DNA of 64,000 bases from DATEOR01 sp036279015 (GTDB taxonomy: Bacteria; Actinomycetota; Thermoleophilia; Gaiellales; Gaiellaceae). The notes beneath the pieces are model-generated. The model was given only the letters and a program-made list of their open reading frames with translations. It was not told the DNA's origin and made no database searches. Position 1 is the stretch's first letter, and each line of letters opens with the position of its first letter. The stretch covers positions 1-64,000 of the forward strand of contig DASUJY010000015.1 of the NCBI GenBank assembly GCA_036279015.1, written 5' to 3'. This document shows, in pieces, positions 1 through 10,100 of the stretch. The position numbers were made by a program, and so were the translations under genes.

Positions 1-1790
<1,790 letters not shown>

Positions 1791-1798
1791 GCAGAGCC

Positions 1799-1804
1799 AG
1801 TGTA
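1799..1804 (-). promoter_or_regulatory. -10 box of uvrA
   Basis: Minus-strand TACACT is followed by 8 bases and then the uvrA ATG. With a start site about 6-7 bases after the -10, the transcript would begin at or next to the start codon. The LexA box lies where the -35 region should be. Confidence 0.6.
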
Positions 1805-1819
1805 GCCCCCGACCTCGGA

Positions 1820-1833
1820 CGAACACATGTTCG
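1820..1833 (-). promoter_or_regulatory. LexA (SOS) operator of uvrA
   Basis: The minus strand reads CGAACATGTGTTCG, which fits the Gram-positive/actinobacterial LexA consensus CGAAC-N4-GTTCG with both half-sites intact. It overlaps the expected -35 of the uvrA promoter, so LexA binding would block transcription until DNA damage. Regulation is inferred from the motif and its position. Confidence 0.85.
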
Positions 1834-1843
1834 CTTATGGGGT

Positions 1844-2386
1844 TCAGGCTGAGGCGCGGAGGGCCGCGAGCGCGCTCTCGTAGACGCCCAGCGCCGTGGG
1901 GCCGAAGAGGCACAGGCGCACCGATTCGATGCGCGGTAGCTGGGCGAGCGCGCCCGCGATCGCCTCGAGCGCGACGGGCGCCGCCAGCTCCAGCGGATAG
2001 CCGAAGACGCCGGTCGAGATGGCGGGGAACGAGACGCTCCGGCAGCCGAGCTCGTCGGCGATCGCCAGCGAGCTGCGGTGGCAGGCGGCGAGCAGGTCCG
2101 CCTCGCCGGATCCCCCGCCCCGCCAGACCGGCCCGACGGTGTGGATCACGTGGCGCGCGGATAGGTTCCCCGCGCCGGTCGCCTTCGCCTCCCCCGTCGC
2201 GCAGCCGCCGAGCAGGCGGCACTCGGCCAGGATCGACGGGCCGCCGGCACGGTGAATCGCCCCGTCGACGCCGCCGCCCCCGAGCAGCGACGAGTTGGCC
2301 GCGTTGACGATCGCGTCGACCCGTTCGCGCGTGATGTCCGTCTCCACGCAGACGATTCGCGCAGCGGCCTCCGCCATGTCCGCCAT
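1844..2386 (-). CDS. Macrodomain (ADP-ribose binding/hydrolysing) protein
   Basis: 180 residues forming a single macro domain of the MacroD/YmdB type. It shows the ADP-ribose pocket motif NAANSSLLGGGGVDGAIHRA (about residues 28-47), the GEAKATGAGNL strand and the ISTGVFGYPL loop. Relatives remove O-acetyl-ADP-ribose or ADP-ribose from proteins or RNA. The start is the ATG at 2386, with a second in-frame ATG at 2377. The gene begins 10 bp after the stop of the propeller gene; TAGCCT formed by that stop codon could serve as its own -10. It lies between that gene and uvrA, so a role in DNA-damage ADP-ribosylation is possible but only inferred. Confidence 0.9.
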   Translation of the reverse strand: MADMAEAAARIVCVETDITRERVDAIVNAANSSLLGGGGVDGAIHRAGGPSILAECRLLGGCATGEAKATGAGNLSARHVIHTVGPVWRGGGSGEADLLAACHRSSLAIADELGCRSVSFPAISTGVFGYPLELAAPVALEAIAGALAQLPRIESVRLCLFGPTALGVYESALAALRASA

Positions 2387-2396
2387 CGCGGTCAGG

Positions 2397-3353
2397 CTAG
2401 CGCCACCGGATCGCCGCTGCAGAGAGGGGCAGGACGACCGCAGTCTGCGGCCGGTCGACGCGGAAGACTTGCACCCGGCTCTCCGTGGCGATCGCCGCGA
2501 GGCGGTCGTCGGGCGACCAGGAGATGCCGAGCACGAGCTCGTCCGTCGTCGGCAAGGGCCGGACGCCCGGCGAACCCGCGCGGAAGAGCGCGAGCGTCCC
2601 GTCGAGCCGCGCGGCGAGGTAGCCTCCCGCGGGGCTCGACTCGAGCGCGCCGACGCGCGTTCCGACACCGGTGAAGAGGCGCTGCTGACCGCGGCCGTCG
2701 ACGACGAGGACGGACGCCGCGCCGTCCGGGCCCGCAATCGCCGCGTAGCGTCGATCCCCGAGCCAGGAGACCTCCTTGAGGTTCCGCGGCGCGCCCGCGA
2801 TGGGCTGCACGCAGCGCGGGACCTCGTGCACCTCCTCGAAGCGGACGATCTGCGCGTCCGGCGGGCAGCGCGCCGTCCACTCGAACAGCCGCCCCCTGCG
2901 CACGAACGTGAGGGTGCCGTCGGGTTGGAACGCCGGCGACGTCCCTTCGAAGGCGTAGCTCCAGCCGCCCGACGTGACGACGATCGTGTCCGCGTTCACC
3001 TGCCTGGCGGCGATGCCGAGCTCGGCGGCGGAGGGCCGCGACCAGAAGCCGCAGTCGGTCGTCGGCTGTCTTCCGGCCGGCGCCCAGCGGAGCGCCGGCA
3101 GGCTGAGGACGAAGCGGCGGCAGCGAGCGTCGGTGAGGTAGAGGGCGCCTTCGGCCTGAATCGCCTCGAGACGTGGGACGAGCCGATCCCGGCCCGCAAT
3201 CGCCGGAGGGCGGACGGGGGCGGCCTGCGCCGGGGCGGGGCTCGTCGCCGTCTGTGTCTCGGCCGCCGTCGTCCGCGTGACGGCATCGCGGACCGCGAAG
3301 AGGCCGATCGCAGCCAGTGCGCCGACGACGAGCCAGGTGACGAGCGGGCGCAT
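2397..3353 (-). CDS. Membrane-anchored beta-propeller-like protein (paralogue of 15413-16432)
   Basis: 318 residues: an N-terminal membrane anchor (about residues 5-22), an Ala/Pro-rich linker, then WD40/TolB-like strands with repeated W-SPDD/SPAGG turns (for example ISWSPDDRLAAIAT near 283) and a closing AAIRWR. The fold suggests an extracellular beta-propeller tethered to the membrane. No catalytic motif is visible and the function is unknown. It resembles the protein at 15413-16432 in length, anchor, the LYLTD..CRRFV block and the end of the protein. The ATG at 3353 lies 9 bases after TACCCT (3363-3368), so it may be leaderless. Confidence 0.7.
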   Translation of the reverse strand: MRPLVTWLVVGALAAIGLFAVRDAVTRTTAAETQTATSPAPAQAAPVRPPAIAGRDRLVPRLEAIQAEGALYLTDARCRRFVLSLPALRWAPAGRQPTTDCGFWSRPSAAELGIAARQVNADTIVVTSGGWSYAFEGTSPAFQPDGTLTFVRRGRLFEWTARCPPDAQIVRFEEVHEVPRCVQPIAGAPRNLKEVSWLGDRRYAAIAGPDGAASVLVVDGRGQQRLFTGVGTRVGALESSPAGGYLAARLDGTLALFRAGSPGVRPLPTTDELVLGISWSPDDRLAAIATESRVQVFRVDRPQTAVVLPLSAAAIRWR

Positions 3354-3371
3354 CCCGCCTTGAGGGTAGCT

Positions 3372-3794
3372 CTAGCCGGCGAGCCGGCAGACGCGGCGCG
3401 GATCCGGAACGTACGGGATCTCCAGGTCGCCGGCGATCAGCGTGCCGTACCCGAGCATCCTCCCGATCAGCCCCTGCTCGACCTCCACGGGCCCGATCCG
3501 GGCGAGGCGGACGGCCGCCGCATGGCGCTGCGCGATCCCGTGCACCACGAGCAGCTTCTCCGTCGTGACGACGAGCGACGTCCGATCCCACCGCCAGACG
3601 GCTCCGAGCGCGAGCAGGGCCCCGAGACCGAGCGCCAGCGCGCCGACGACCCCGAGTGCCGCCGGGCCGAGACCGACCAGCACCCCGCCCGCCACAGCGA
3701 GCGCGATCGAGCGCGCGAGCGGCCGGACGAGGGCGACGCTGTGCGGTCGCGCCTGGAAGCGCACCCTCTCGCCGTGCTCGAGGTAGCCGCGCAT
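3372..3794 (-). CDS. PH-domain (YdbT/bPH2-like) membrane protein
   Basis: 140 residues: a short cytoplasmic N-terminus with GERVRFQARPHSVAL, two adjacent hydrophobic segments (about 25-65) and a bPH2-type C-terminal domain with the TSLVVTTEKLLVVHGI and GYGTLIAGDLEIPYVPDP blocks. Proteins of this kind are common in Actinobacteria, and the function is not established. It is divergent from the AI-2E-family gene, with a strong inverted repeat in the 70-bp gap, and ends 18 bp before the propeller gene, so the two are likely co-transcribed. Confidence 0.75.
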   Translation of the reverse strand: MRGYLEHGERVRFQARPHSVALVRPLARSIALAVAGGVLVGLGPAALGVVGALALGLGALLALGAVWRWDRTSLVVTTEKLLVVHGIAQRHAAAVRLARIGPVEVEQGLIGRMLGYGTLIAGDLEIPYVPDPRRVCRLAG

Positions 3795-3798
3795 GCGC

Positions 3799-3828
3799 AG
3801 GACTTCTCCACGCGCGCGTGGAAGTCCT
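3799..3828. promoter_or_regulatory. Strong inverted repeat between divergent genes
   Basis: The arms AGGACT-TCCACGCG and CGCGTGGA-AGTCCT are perfectly complementary apart from a 2-base bulge (TC) on the left arm, and they meet with essentially no spacer. It starts 5 bp upstream of the PH-domain gene and ends 36 bp before the AI-2E-type gene. It may be an operator or an RNA hairpin. Confidence 0.5.
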
Positions 3829-3864
3829 CGTTCTTTCGGCCACTATCCTGGGAAAAACCCGCTC

Positions 3865-4926
3865 ATGCAGGAGACAGCGCGCAAGGCTCTGGTCGCGGCA
3901 CTGATCGTCGTCGGCGTCGTCGCGCTTGCGCTCGCGCTCTGGAAGCTCCGGATCGTGATCGCGCTCCTCTTCCTTGCGCTCATCATCTCCGCCGCCATGC
4001 GCCCGAGCGTCGAGTGGCTCGCGCGCTACCGCATTCCCCGCGGCGTCGGGGTCCTGGCGCACTACGCCGTCCTCGGCGGCGTGATCGCCGTCCTCCTCTG
4101 GGCGATCGTGCCGCGCGCGATCGACCAGGTGGACAAGGCGCTCGGCGGGATCCCGACCTCGACGTCCGAGCTCGAGCGCGAGACGAGCCGTTCGACCGGC
4201 TTCAGGCACGAGATCCTCAAGCGGGTGCAGGACGGGCTCGACGAGCTGCCGTCGGGCGGCGACCTGCTGGATTCCGGGCTCTCGCTCACGTTCACGGCCT
4301 TCGAGGTCTTCGTGGCCATCTTCTTCACGCTCGCCTGCGCCGCCTACTGGATCTTCGAGCGCGACCGCGCCGAGCTCCTCGTCATGTCCCTGCTCCCACG
4401 GGACAGGCGACGGGTCGTGCGCGACACCTGGAACCTGATCGACGCGAAGCTCGGCGCCTACGTGCGCGGCCAGCTGATCCTGATCACGTTCGTCGCCTCG
4501 CTGCTCTCGCTCGTCTTCTACCTGATCGGCCTGCCGTTCTGGCTCCTGATCGGGATCTTCGCCGGCTTCGTCGAGATCGTGCCCGTGATCGGACCGATCG
4601 TGGCCGGGGCGGTCGCGGTCGGAGTCGGCTTCACGGACGGCTGGGAGCTCGCGCTCGCGGCGGGACTGGCGGTGCTCGCCGTGCGCCTGCTCGAGGACTA
4701 CGTCGTGATCCCGCGCGTCCTCGGACAAGCGGTCGGGCTCACGCCGCTCTCCGTCCTGATCGCGGTCACCTCGATGGGCATCCTCTTCGGCGGGTTCGCC
4801 GTCCTGCTCGCGATCCCCTTCGCGGCGGTTCTGGCGACGCTCCTCGACGTCGTCATCCGGCACCGCAACCCTGCCGAGGAGGAAGCGCCCGCGGTGCTCT
4901 TTCCCGCGCGGGAAGGAGAGCCCTAG
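3865..4926 (+). CDS. AI-2E family transporter (PerM/YtrI-like permease)
   Basis: 353 residues with the typical AI-2E exporter layout: paired N-terminal membrane segments (about 8-45), a segment near 60-85, a soluble polar stretch (90-150), then helices from 155 on that contain the family motif GIFAGFVEIVPVIGPIVAG and a re-entrant C-terminal group ending near 340. Members export small molecules or work as Na+/H+ antiporters; the substrate here cannot be told. The start is the ATG at 3865, about 15 bases after TATCCT (3844-3849), in preference to an upstream start at 3793 that would run through the inverted repeat. Confidence 0.85.
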   Translation: MQETARKALVAALIVVGVVALALALWKLRIVIALLFLALIISAAMRPSVEWLARYRIPRGVGVLAHYAVLGGVIAVLLWAIVPRAIDQVDKALGGIPTSTSELERETSRSTGFRHEILKRVQDGLDELPSGGDLLDSGLSLTFTAFEVFVAIFFTLACAAYWIFERDRAELLVMSLLPRDRRRVVRDTWNLIDAKLGAYVRGQLILITFVASLLSLVFYLIGLPFWLLIGIFAGFVEIVPVIGPIVAGAVAVGVGFTDGWELALAAGLAVLAVRLLEDYVVIPRVLGQAVGLTPLSVLIAVTSMGILFGGFAVLLAIPFAAVLATLLDVVIRHRNPAEEEAPAVLFPAREGEP

Positions 4927-4951
4927 AGCCCCGAGGAGGCGCGCACGGCCC

Positions 4952-5191
4952 TTACGCCTTGCGCCACTTGCCGAAGACGAGGCCGCCGAGCGTGAAGCCG
5001 AGGCCGAACGTGCCGACGGCGAAGCCGCCGACCGCGATCGCCTTGCGCCACGGCGAGAGCCGCTGCCAGCGGCCGAGCGCCTCCTGCTCCTCCATGGAGA
5101 GCGGCTCACCCCTGCGCTGCTTGCGACCTGCGGCCCCCGCGCGGAGGCCCAGGTACATGTCGTCGAAGATCTCGGACGGTTCGTCGACCAT
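4952..5191 (-). CDS. Small single-helix membrane protein, function unknown
   Basis: 79 residues: an acidic start (MVDEPSEIFDDMYLGLRAG), a basic RKQRRGEPLS stretch, then one hydrophobic helix (about 50-73) rich in Gly/Phe and a basic KWRKA end. It is convergent with the AI-2E gene (26 bp apart) and divergent from the metallophosphoesterase (25 bp apart). The ATG is preceded at 6 bases by TATAGT, one half of the palindromic ACTATAGT shared with the divergent gene. No family recognised. Confidence 0.7.
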   Translation of the reverse strand: MVDEPSEIFDDMYLGLRAGAAGRKQRRGEPLSMEEQEALGRWQRLSPWRKAIAVGGFAVGTFGLGFTLGGLVFGKWRKA

Positions 5192-5197
5192 GGTCGA

Positions 5198-5205
5198 ACT
5201 ATAGT
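5198..5205. promoter_or_regulatory. Palindromic bidirectional -10 (ACTATAGT)
   Basis: The perfect palindrome ACTATAGT provides TATAGT on both strands. Minus strand: 5203-5198, then 6 bases, then the ATG at 5191. Plus strand: 5200-5205, then 11 bases, then the ATG at 5217. Both transcripts would be leaderless or nearly so. Confidence 0.65.
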
Positions 5206-5216
5206 GTCCCCGCCCG

Positions 5217-6041
5217 ATGGCGCCTTTACGCGTGCTTCAGGTGTCCGATCTCCATGCGGGCACGCGAGAGGAACCCGAGGTGGAGAACGATCTGCGCGCC
5301 CTGGTGGCGGATCTCGCCCCGGAGATCGTCGTCGCGAGCGGCGACCTCACCCACCGGAACACCCCTGCCCAGCATGAGCGCGCCGCGGCGCTGCTGCGCT
5401 CGCTCGGGCCGCCCCTGCTCGTCATCCCGGGCAACCACGACATCCCGCGCTGGCCTCCCTGGCGGATGACGAGGACGTTCGACGAGTTCCTCCGCGTCTG
5501 GCCCGAGACCGAGCCCGTCTACCGCTCCGAGCGCCTCGTCGTCTGCGGCCTCAACTCGGTCCGCCCCTGGAAGCAGCAGGGTGGCGCGCTCCGGAGCTCC
5601 CAGCTCGACCGTGTGACCGAGACGTTCGCGGAGGCCCCGGAGGGCGCGCTCCGGATGGTCGCGCTCCACCACCACCTGCTCGGCGCGCCCTGGCGAACCG
5701 CGAAGCGGACGATCGCCAACCGCTCGAGCGTGCTCGGCGCGCTCGTGGACGCGGGCGCCGAGCTGATCGTCTCGGGCCACGTCCACCAGAGCGCCGTCTC
5801 CGAGCGCCACGAGTTCGAGGTCGTCGAGGGCGACGTCCATGGGACGACGGTGATCACGGCTCCGGGTCTCGGGCAGCCGCGGCCGAAGCGCCGCGGCGAG
5901 GCCCGCGGCCTCCATTTCTTCGAAGCCGACGAAGGCTCGCTGACGGTGTTCACGTACTCGTGGACGGGCAGCGACTGGTGCCGGATCGCCGAGCGCCGCT
6001 TTCCACGCGGGCTCGGGGGACTGCGAGAGCACAGCGGCTAG
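5217..6041 (+). CDS. Calcineurin-like metallophosphoesterase
   Basis: 274 residues with all five metal-binding blocks of the calcineurin-like phosphoesterase family: SDLHAG (res 10-15), SGDLTHRN (about 42-49), PGNHDIP (about 77-83), LHHHLL (near 150) and SGHVHQS (about 184-190). This is the cyclic-nucleotide phosphodiesterase (CpdA/Icc-like) branch. No signal peptide, so cytoplasmic; the substrate is not predictable. It shares a palindromic -10 with the divergent small membrane gene and overlaps the convergent flippase-like gene by 4 bp at its 3' end. Confidence 0.88.
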   Translation: MAPLRVLQVSDLHAGTREEPEVENDLRALVADLAPEIVVASGDLTHRNTPAQHERAAALLRSLGPPLLVIPGNHDIPRWPPWRMTRTFDEFLRVWPETEPVYRSERLVVCGLNSVRPWKQQGGALRSSQLDRVTETFAEAPEGALRMVALHHHLLGAPWRTAKRTIANRSSVLGALVDAGAELIVSGHVHQSAVSERHEFEVVEGDVHGTTVITAPGLGQPRPKRRGEARGLHFFEADEGSLTVFTYSWTGSDWCRIAERRFPRGLGGLREHSG

Positions 6042-7087
6042 CTCGGCGCAAACCGCGGAAGCTCCGTGTTCAGCTGCTTCACGGTCGGGAGCAGGGCGAC
6101 GGCGGGCAGTAGCGGGAGCCAGAACGTGAAGAAGCGGTAGACGAGCACGGCGAGAAGTGCGGGCGCCAGCGGCACGCCGACGCCGTGGAGGCTGAAGGCG
6201 AGGGCGGCCTCGATTCCCCCCGAGCCGCCGCCGGGAAGCGGAAGGGCGGTGGCGACGTAGCCGGTGGCGAACGCGAGCACGAGCGAGGCCATCACGACGC
6301 TCGACTGAAAGGCCCGGAGCGCCGCGTAGAGGGTGAGCAGATGGCCGAACCAGTAGACGGCGAACCCGAGCACCGCGGACGGGTGCTCGCGCGGATGGGT
6401 AACGAGGTGGCGGACGACGACCACACCTCCGATCGCGTCGGCGATCCCCTTCCTGAGCGCGATCCAGCTCTTGCGAAGGAAGCCGTCGCCCTGGTCGTCG
6501 CGCGCCGAGCGCCCGAACGCCCGGGCCCGTTTCGGGCTGCTCACGAACGCCGCGAGCACGACGCAGACGGGAAACACGATCAGCCAGGAAAGCGTCATCG
6601 AGAGCGGCGCTCCGCCGCCTCTCCCGGCCAGGATGGCGATCGCCGCGACGCAGGCGAACGCCCCGAGGAGCGCCCATTCGAGTGTGTTGAAGCCGAGCAC
6701 GCGGCGAGCCGACTCGTGCGTGCTCGCGCCCGCGCGCCGCAGCGCCCAGAAGTCGACCGCCAGCCCTCCGGCCGCTGACCCGAGCACGTTCGCGCCGAAC
6801 CCGATGCCGACCACCCGGGCCACCGTCCAGAACGGAAGCTTCGGGCCGCCGTGCATCCTCGCGACCTCGCGATAGCCGAGGATGTAGCCGGCGTAGGCGC
6901 AGACGAGGCCCGCGAGCCCGATCGGGAACCACTTCCGGTTCGCCTTCTCGAGCGCGGTCGAGAGCTCGTCGAAGTCGGCGAAGTTTCCGATCAGGCTGAC
7001 CGCCCCCACGACGAGGATGACGGCGACGGCCAGCGTCACGAGCGCCTTGCGGCTGTCGATCCCGAGGATCTCGTCGTGGCCGCTCAC
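6038..7087 (-). CDS. Lysylphosphatidylglycerol synthase TM-domain / YbhN (UPF0104) family membrane protein
   Basis: 349 residues and about eight hydrophobic segments. The family hallmark LPLPGGGSGGIEAALAF followed by VLVYRFFTFWLPLLP is at about 285-330. In MprF the same module flips aminoacyl-lipids; stand-alone members are presumed lipid flippases. The aminoacyl-transferase domain is absent. GTG start at 7087. It lies just downstream of the terminator that follows the phosphodiesterase/nucleotidase gene, so it is probably its own transcription unit. Confidence 0.82.
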   Translation of the reverse strand: MSGHDEILGIDSRKALVTLAVAVILVVGAVSLIGNFADFDELSTALEKANRKWFPIGLAGLVCAYAGYILGYREVARMHGGPKLPFWTVARVVGIGFGANVLGSAAGGLAVDFWALRRAGASTHESARRVLGFNTLEWALLGAFACVAAIAILAGRGGGAPLSMTLSWLIVFPVCVVLAAFVSSPKRARAFGRSARDDQGDGFLRKSWIALRKGIADAIGGVVVVRHLVTHPREHPSAVLGFAVYWFGHLLTLYAALRAFQSSVVMASLVLAFATGYVATALPLPGGGSGGIEAALAFSLHGVGVPLAPALLAVLVYRFFTFWLPLLPAVALLPTVKQLNTELPRFAPS

Positions 7088-7102
7088 GCGGACAATGTTC
7101 CC

Positions 7103-7152
7103 ATCTCGCGAAAAGGAAAGAGAGCGGGCCGCCGCCGAGGCGCGGCCCGCTC
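7103..7152 (-). terminator. Intrinsic terminator of the phosphodiesterase/nucleotidase gene
   Basis: A perfect 11-bp stem (GAGCGGGCCGC at 7122-7132 with its complement at 7142-7152) and a 9-base loop start 10 bp after the stop at 7163. In the minus-strand RNA it is followed by a U-rich tail, TCTCTTTCCTTTT. Confidence 0.8.
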
Positions 7153-7162
7153 CTTCTCTAGC

Positions 7163-10100
7163 TCACGGCGTCGGCGTCGGGCACCCGCTTCCCGTGCAGA
7201 CGATCCGCCCCTGGATCTCCGGAGAGATCGGCGAGTTCGCGGTGACGTAGTCGGCGAGAACCTGATCCATGATGTCCAGCGTCGCCATGCGGTCGCTGAA
7301 GACCGGATAGCCGTCGCCGCCGTTGGCCATGAAGTCGTTCTCGAGGATGTGGTACGTCGAGCCGGCGGTCAGGTCGACCGCGTCCCCGGTGCAGCTCCCG
7401 TCCTCGGCCTGACGCACGGCGCCCGTCACCCGGCTTCCGGGCGCCTTCGTGATGTCGTACGTGAAGCAGAGCCCCGAGACCTGCGGGAAGCGCCCGTTCA
7501 CCTCCGGCATCGTCGAGACGCCGTTCTCGAGCATCGCCTTCAGCTCGGCACCGTTCACGTCCAGGGTGACCACGATGTTCCCGAAGGGGAGCACGCTCAG
7601 AACCTGGCCGCGGGTGATCACGAACGGCGGCGGCGAGTAGGACGGGCAGAAGTCGTCCGGGTTGTCCGTCGTCGGACACGTCAGATCGGCCCGCAGCCCG
7701 CCCGAGTTCGTGATCGCGAAGTCAGCCCCATACGTCTGGCGGATCGCGTCTGTGACCACGTTGCCGATCAGGGACTCGCAGGTCCGGCCGACGTCGTTCC
7801 CGCACGAGTCCGCGCGCGGCACGAACACCGACGAGCTCCCGATCTCGGTGGCGAAGATCGGCCTTAGAGCCTCGTTGAGCTTGTCGATGCGAGCCTGGAT
7901 GCCCGGCGCCGGCTCGACGCCGATGTTCCAGGGCTTGTGGAAGTCGGCCGTCTTGTAGACGACTTCCTGCGTTGCCCGGTCGACCACGATCCGGATCCGC
8001 GTGAACCGGATGCCCTTGCCCCGGTTCTCGGTCACGAGCACGCCGTTCGGGCGCAGCGAGTCGACCTGGAGGTCGTTGTGGTCCCCGATCACGACATCCA
8101 CGTTCTCGACGCTGTCGGCGATGTCGACGAGCGGGCCGGTCGGGTCCGAGATCGTGCCCGCGGTCGCCCCTTCGTGGCCGACCGCGACGATCACGCCGAT
8201 CCCCTCGTTGGTGAGCCTCGCCGCCTCGGCGTTCACCGCCGGGACGACCGGCCGCACCTCGAACGGCCCCAGCCTGCCCGGGAAGAGGAGGCTGGGCGTG
8301 GCCTCGGTCGTGAAGCCGACAAGCCCGACCTTGATCCCCTTCCGCGAAAGAACCGTGGAGGGTGACCACTCGTCGGGGGTCTCGCCGCTCGGGAGGACGA
8401 CGTTCGACGAGAGAAGCGGGAAGTCCGCGAGCGGGATCAGCTCGTGGCGGAGGTAGTCCTCGCCACGATCGAAGCTGTGGTTTCCGATCGCGTCCGCGTC
8501 GAAGCCCATCCGGTTCATGATCGGCGGCGTCGGCTTGTCGCCGAACGCGTTCGAGATCGGCGGCGTCGCGCCGCCGAAGGAATCGCCGCCGGCCACGGTG
8601 ATGGAGCCGTCGCGGGCCTCCGCCCGATATTCGTCGAACCACGTCTTCAGGAAGGCAGCGCCCCCGATCGGGAACGACGGGCCGACCGAGTCCGCCGCCT
8701 CGGCGAGCGGCGTCAGCTGGGCATGCCAGTCGCTGATGTCGAGGACCGTCACCTCCCTGAGCCGTCCGGAGCCCGGCATCAGGTTGTAGAGAATGCGGCC
8801 GCGCGCGTTCTGCGGCCCTGGGATGTCGAGCAGGAAGGCGATCGTGGGCGCGACGTCGATCGCCCGAACGCCCTTCACGGGCTTGCCCATGTGCTTGATG
8901 CCCGGTCCGGCGGCCACGAACGTCGCGTGCATGTTGATGTTGCGCTTGAGGTTGACGGTGTTCGGCAGGTAGCCGTGCTGGCCGAAGAACTGCGAGAACG
9001 CGACGCGCTCACCCGGCGTCGCCGCGTCCGACTGGTACGGCGGCCGGAGGACGACGACCACGTCGCCGCTTCGGTTCGGGTGGAGGGAGTCGCTGCCGCC
9101 GACATTCCGCAGCTCCTCCTTCTTCATGATCCGCAGGATGAGGTCCTTGTCACGGTTCTGCGGGTCGCGGAGCCGCTTGAAGGCCCTGATCGCGGCCGTG
9201 CGCACCTCCTCGTAGGTGATCCCCTCCGGGAGGGTCGGGTTGACGTAGATCTGGATCGTCCCGCCCGCCCAGCATGCCTTGGCGAGGTCCGTCGCATCCG
9301 CGCCGCAGTTGCTCGCGGTGTCGCCGCCGCTCGCCTGGAGCGGCACGCCGTCCACGGAGGCGTCGAAGAGCACCTTGCGCGCGTTCACGGCCTCCCACTG
9401 GGGAGCGAAGCCGTGGTCGGAGGACGCGAACACGGTCGTGTCCTCGCCCATCAGCTCGCGCGCGAGCGCGAGCGTCGAGTCAGCCTCCTCGTACGCCGAG
9501 CGGATGTACCCGTTCCGGATCGCGACGCGATCGTCGCGCGGCCCCTTGCCGTCGAGGTTGTCGAAGTACGGGTTGCGCTCTCCGTCGATGTCCTTGCGGG
9601 TGACGAGGCCCAGAAACTGATGCTGGAACTCGTCCGTCGTCGGGACGCCTGCGAGGAGCAGGTCCGGCTTCACGCCCAGGTCCTCGACGATGTAGCGGAG
9701 GTAGGCCCAGTCGGACTCCTTCCACATGAGCCCCTGCTCGACGTAGGTGTCCTCGTCGATGATTCCCGCCTCCATCGGCGCGAAGTCGGCTGCGGTGCTC
9801 GACGGGAAGTCGGAGTTGAGCGTCTCCTCGAACGTGTCCGCGCAGGAGCACGCGTTGTAGGTCGCATTCGCCCGCGCGATCGACGTGAAGTACACCCGGA
9901 ACTTCGAGAGGTCCGGGGCGATCTCGATCGCCTTCAGGTAGAAGCCTGCCGTTCCGACGTCGGGAACCTCCACCTTGACGTCCTGCCAGCCGCCTTGCGC
10001 GAGATCGGCGACCGCGTCGCCGCCGTCCTTGCCGGCGGTCGTCGGTACGGCGAGCACGTGGTCGTAGTTCGTCGTGGAGTCGTCCGTCGAGTCGTACACG

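Noticed and set aside
2295..5204. Very long plus-strand open frame (969 codons)
   Set aside because: It runs antisense through three well-supported genes and through the AI-2E gene in another frame; its composition is Arg/Ala-rich, as expected for a GC-rich shadow frame.
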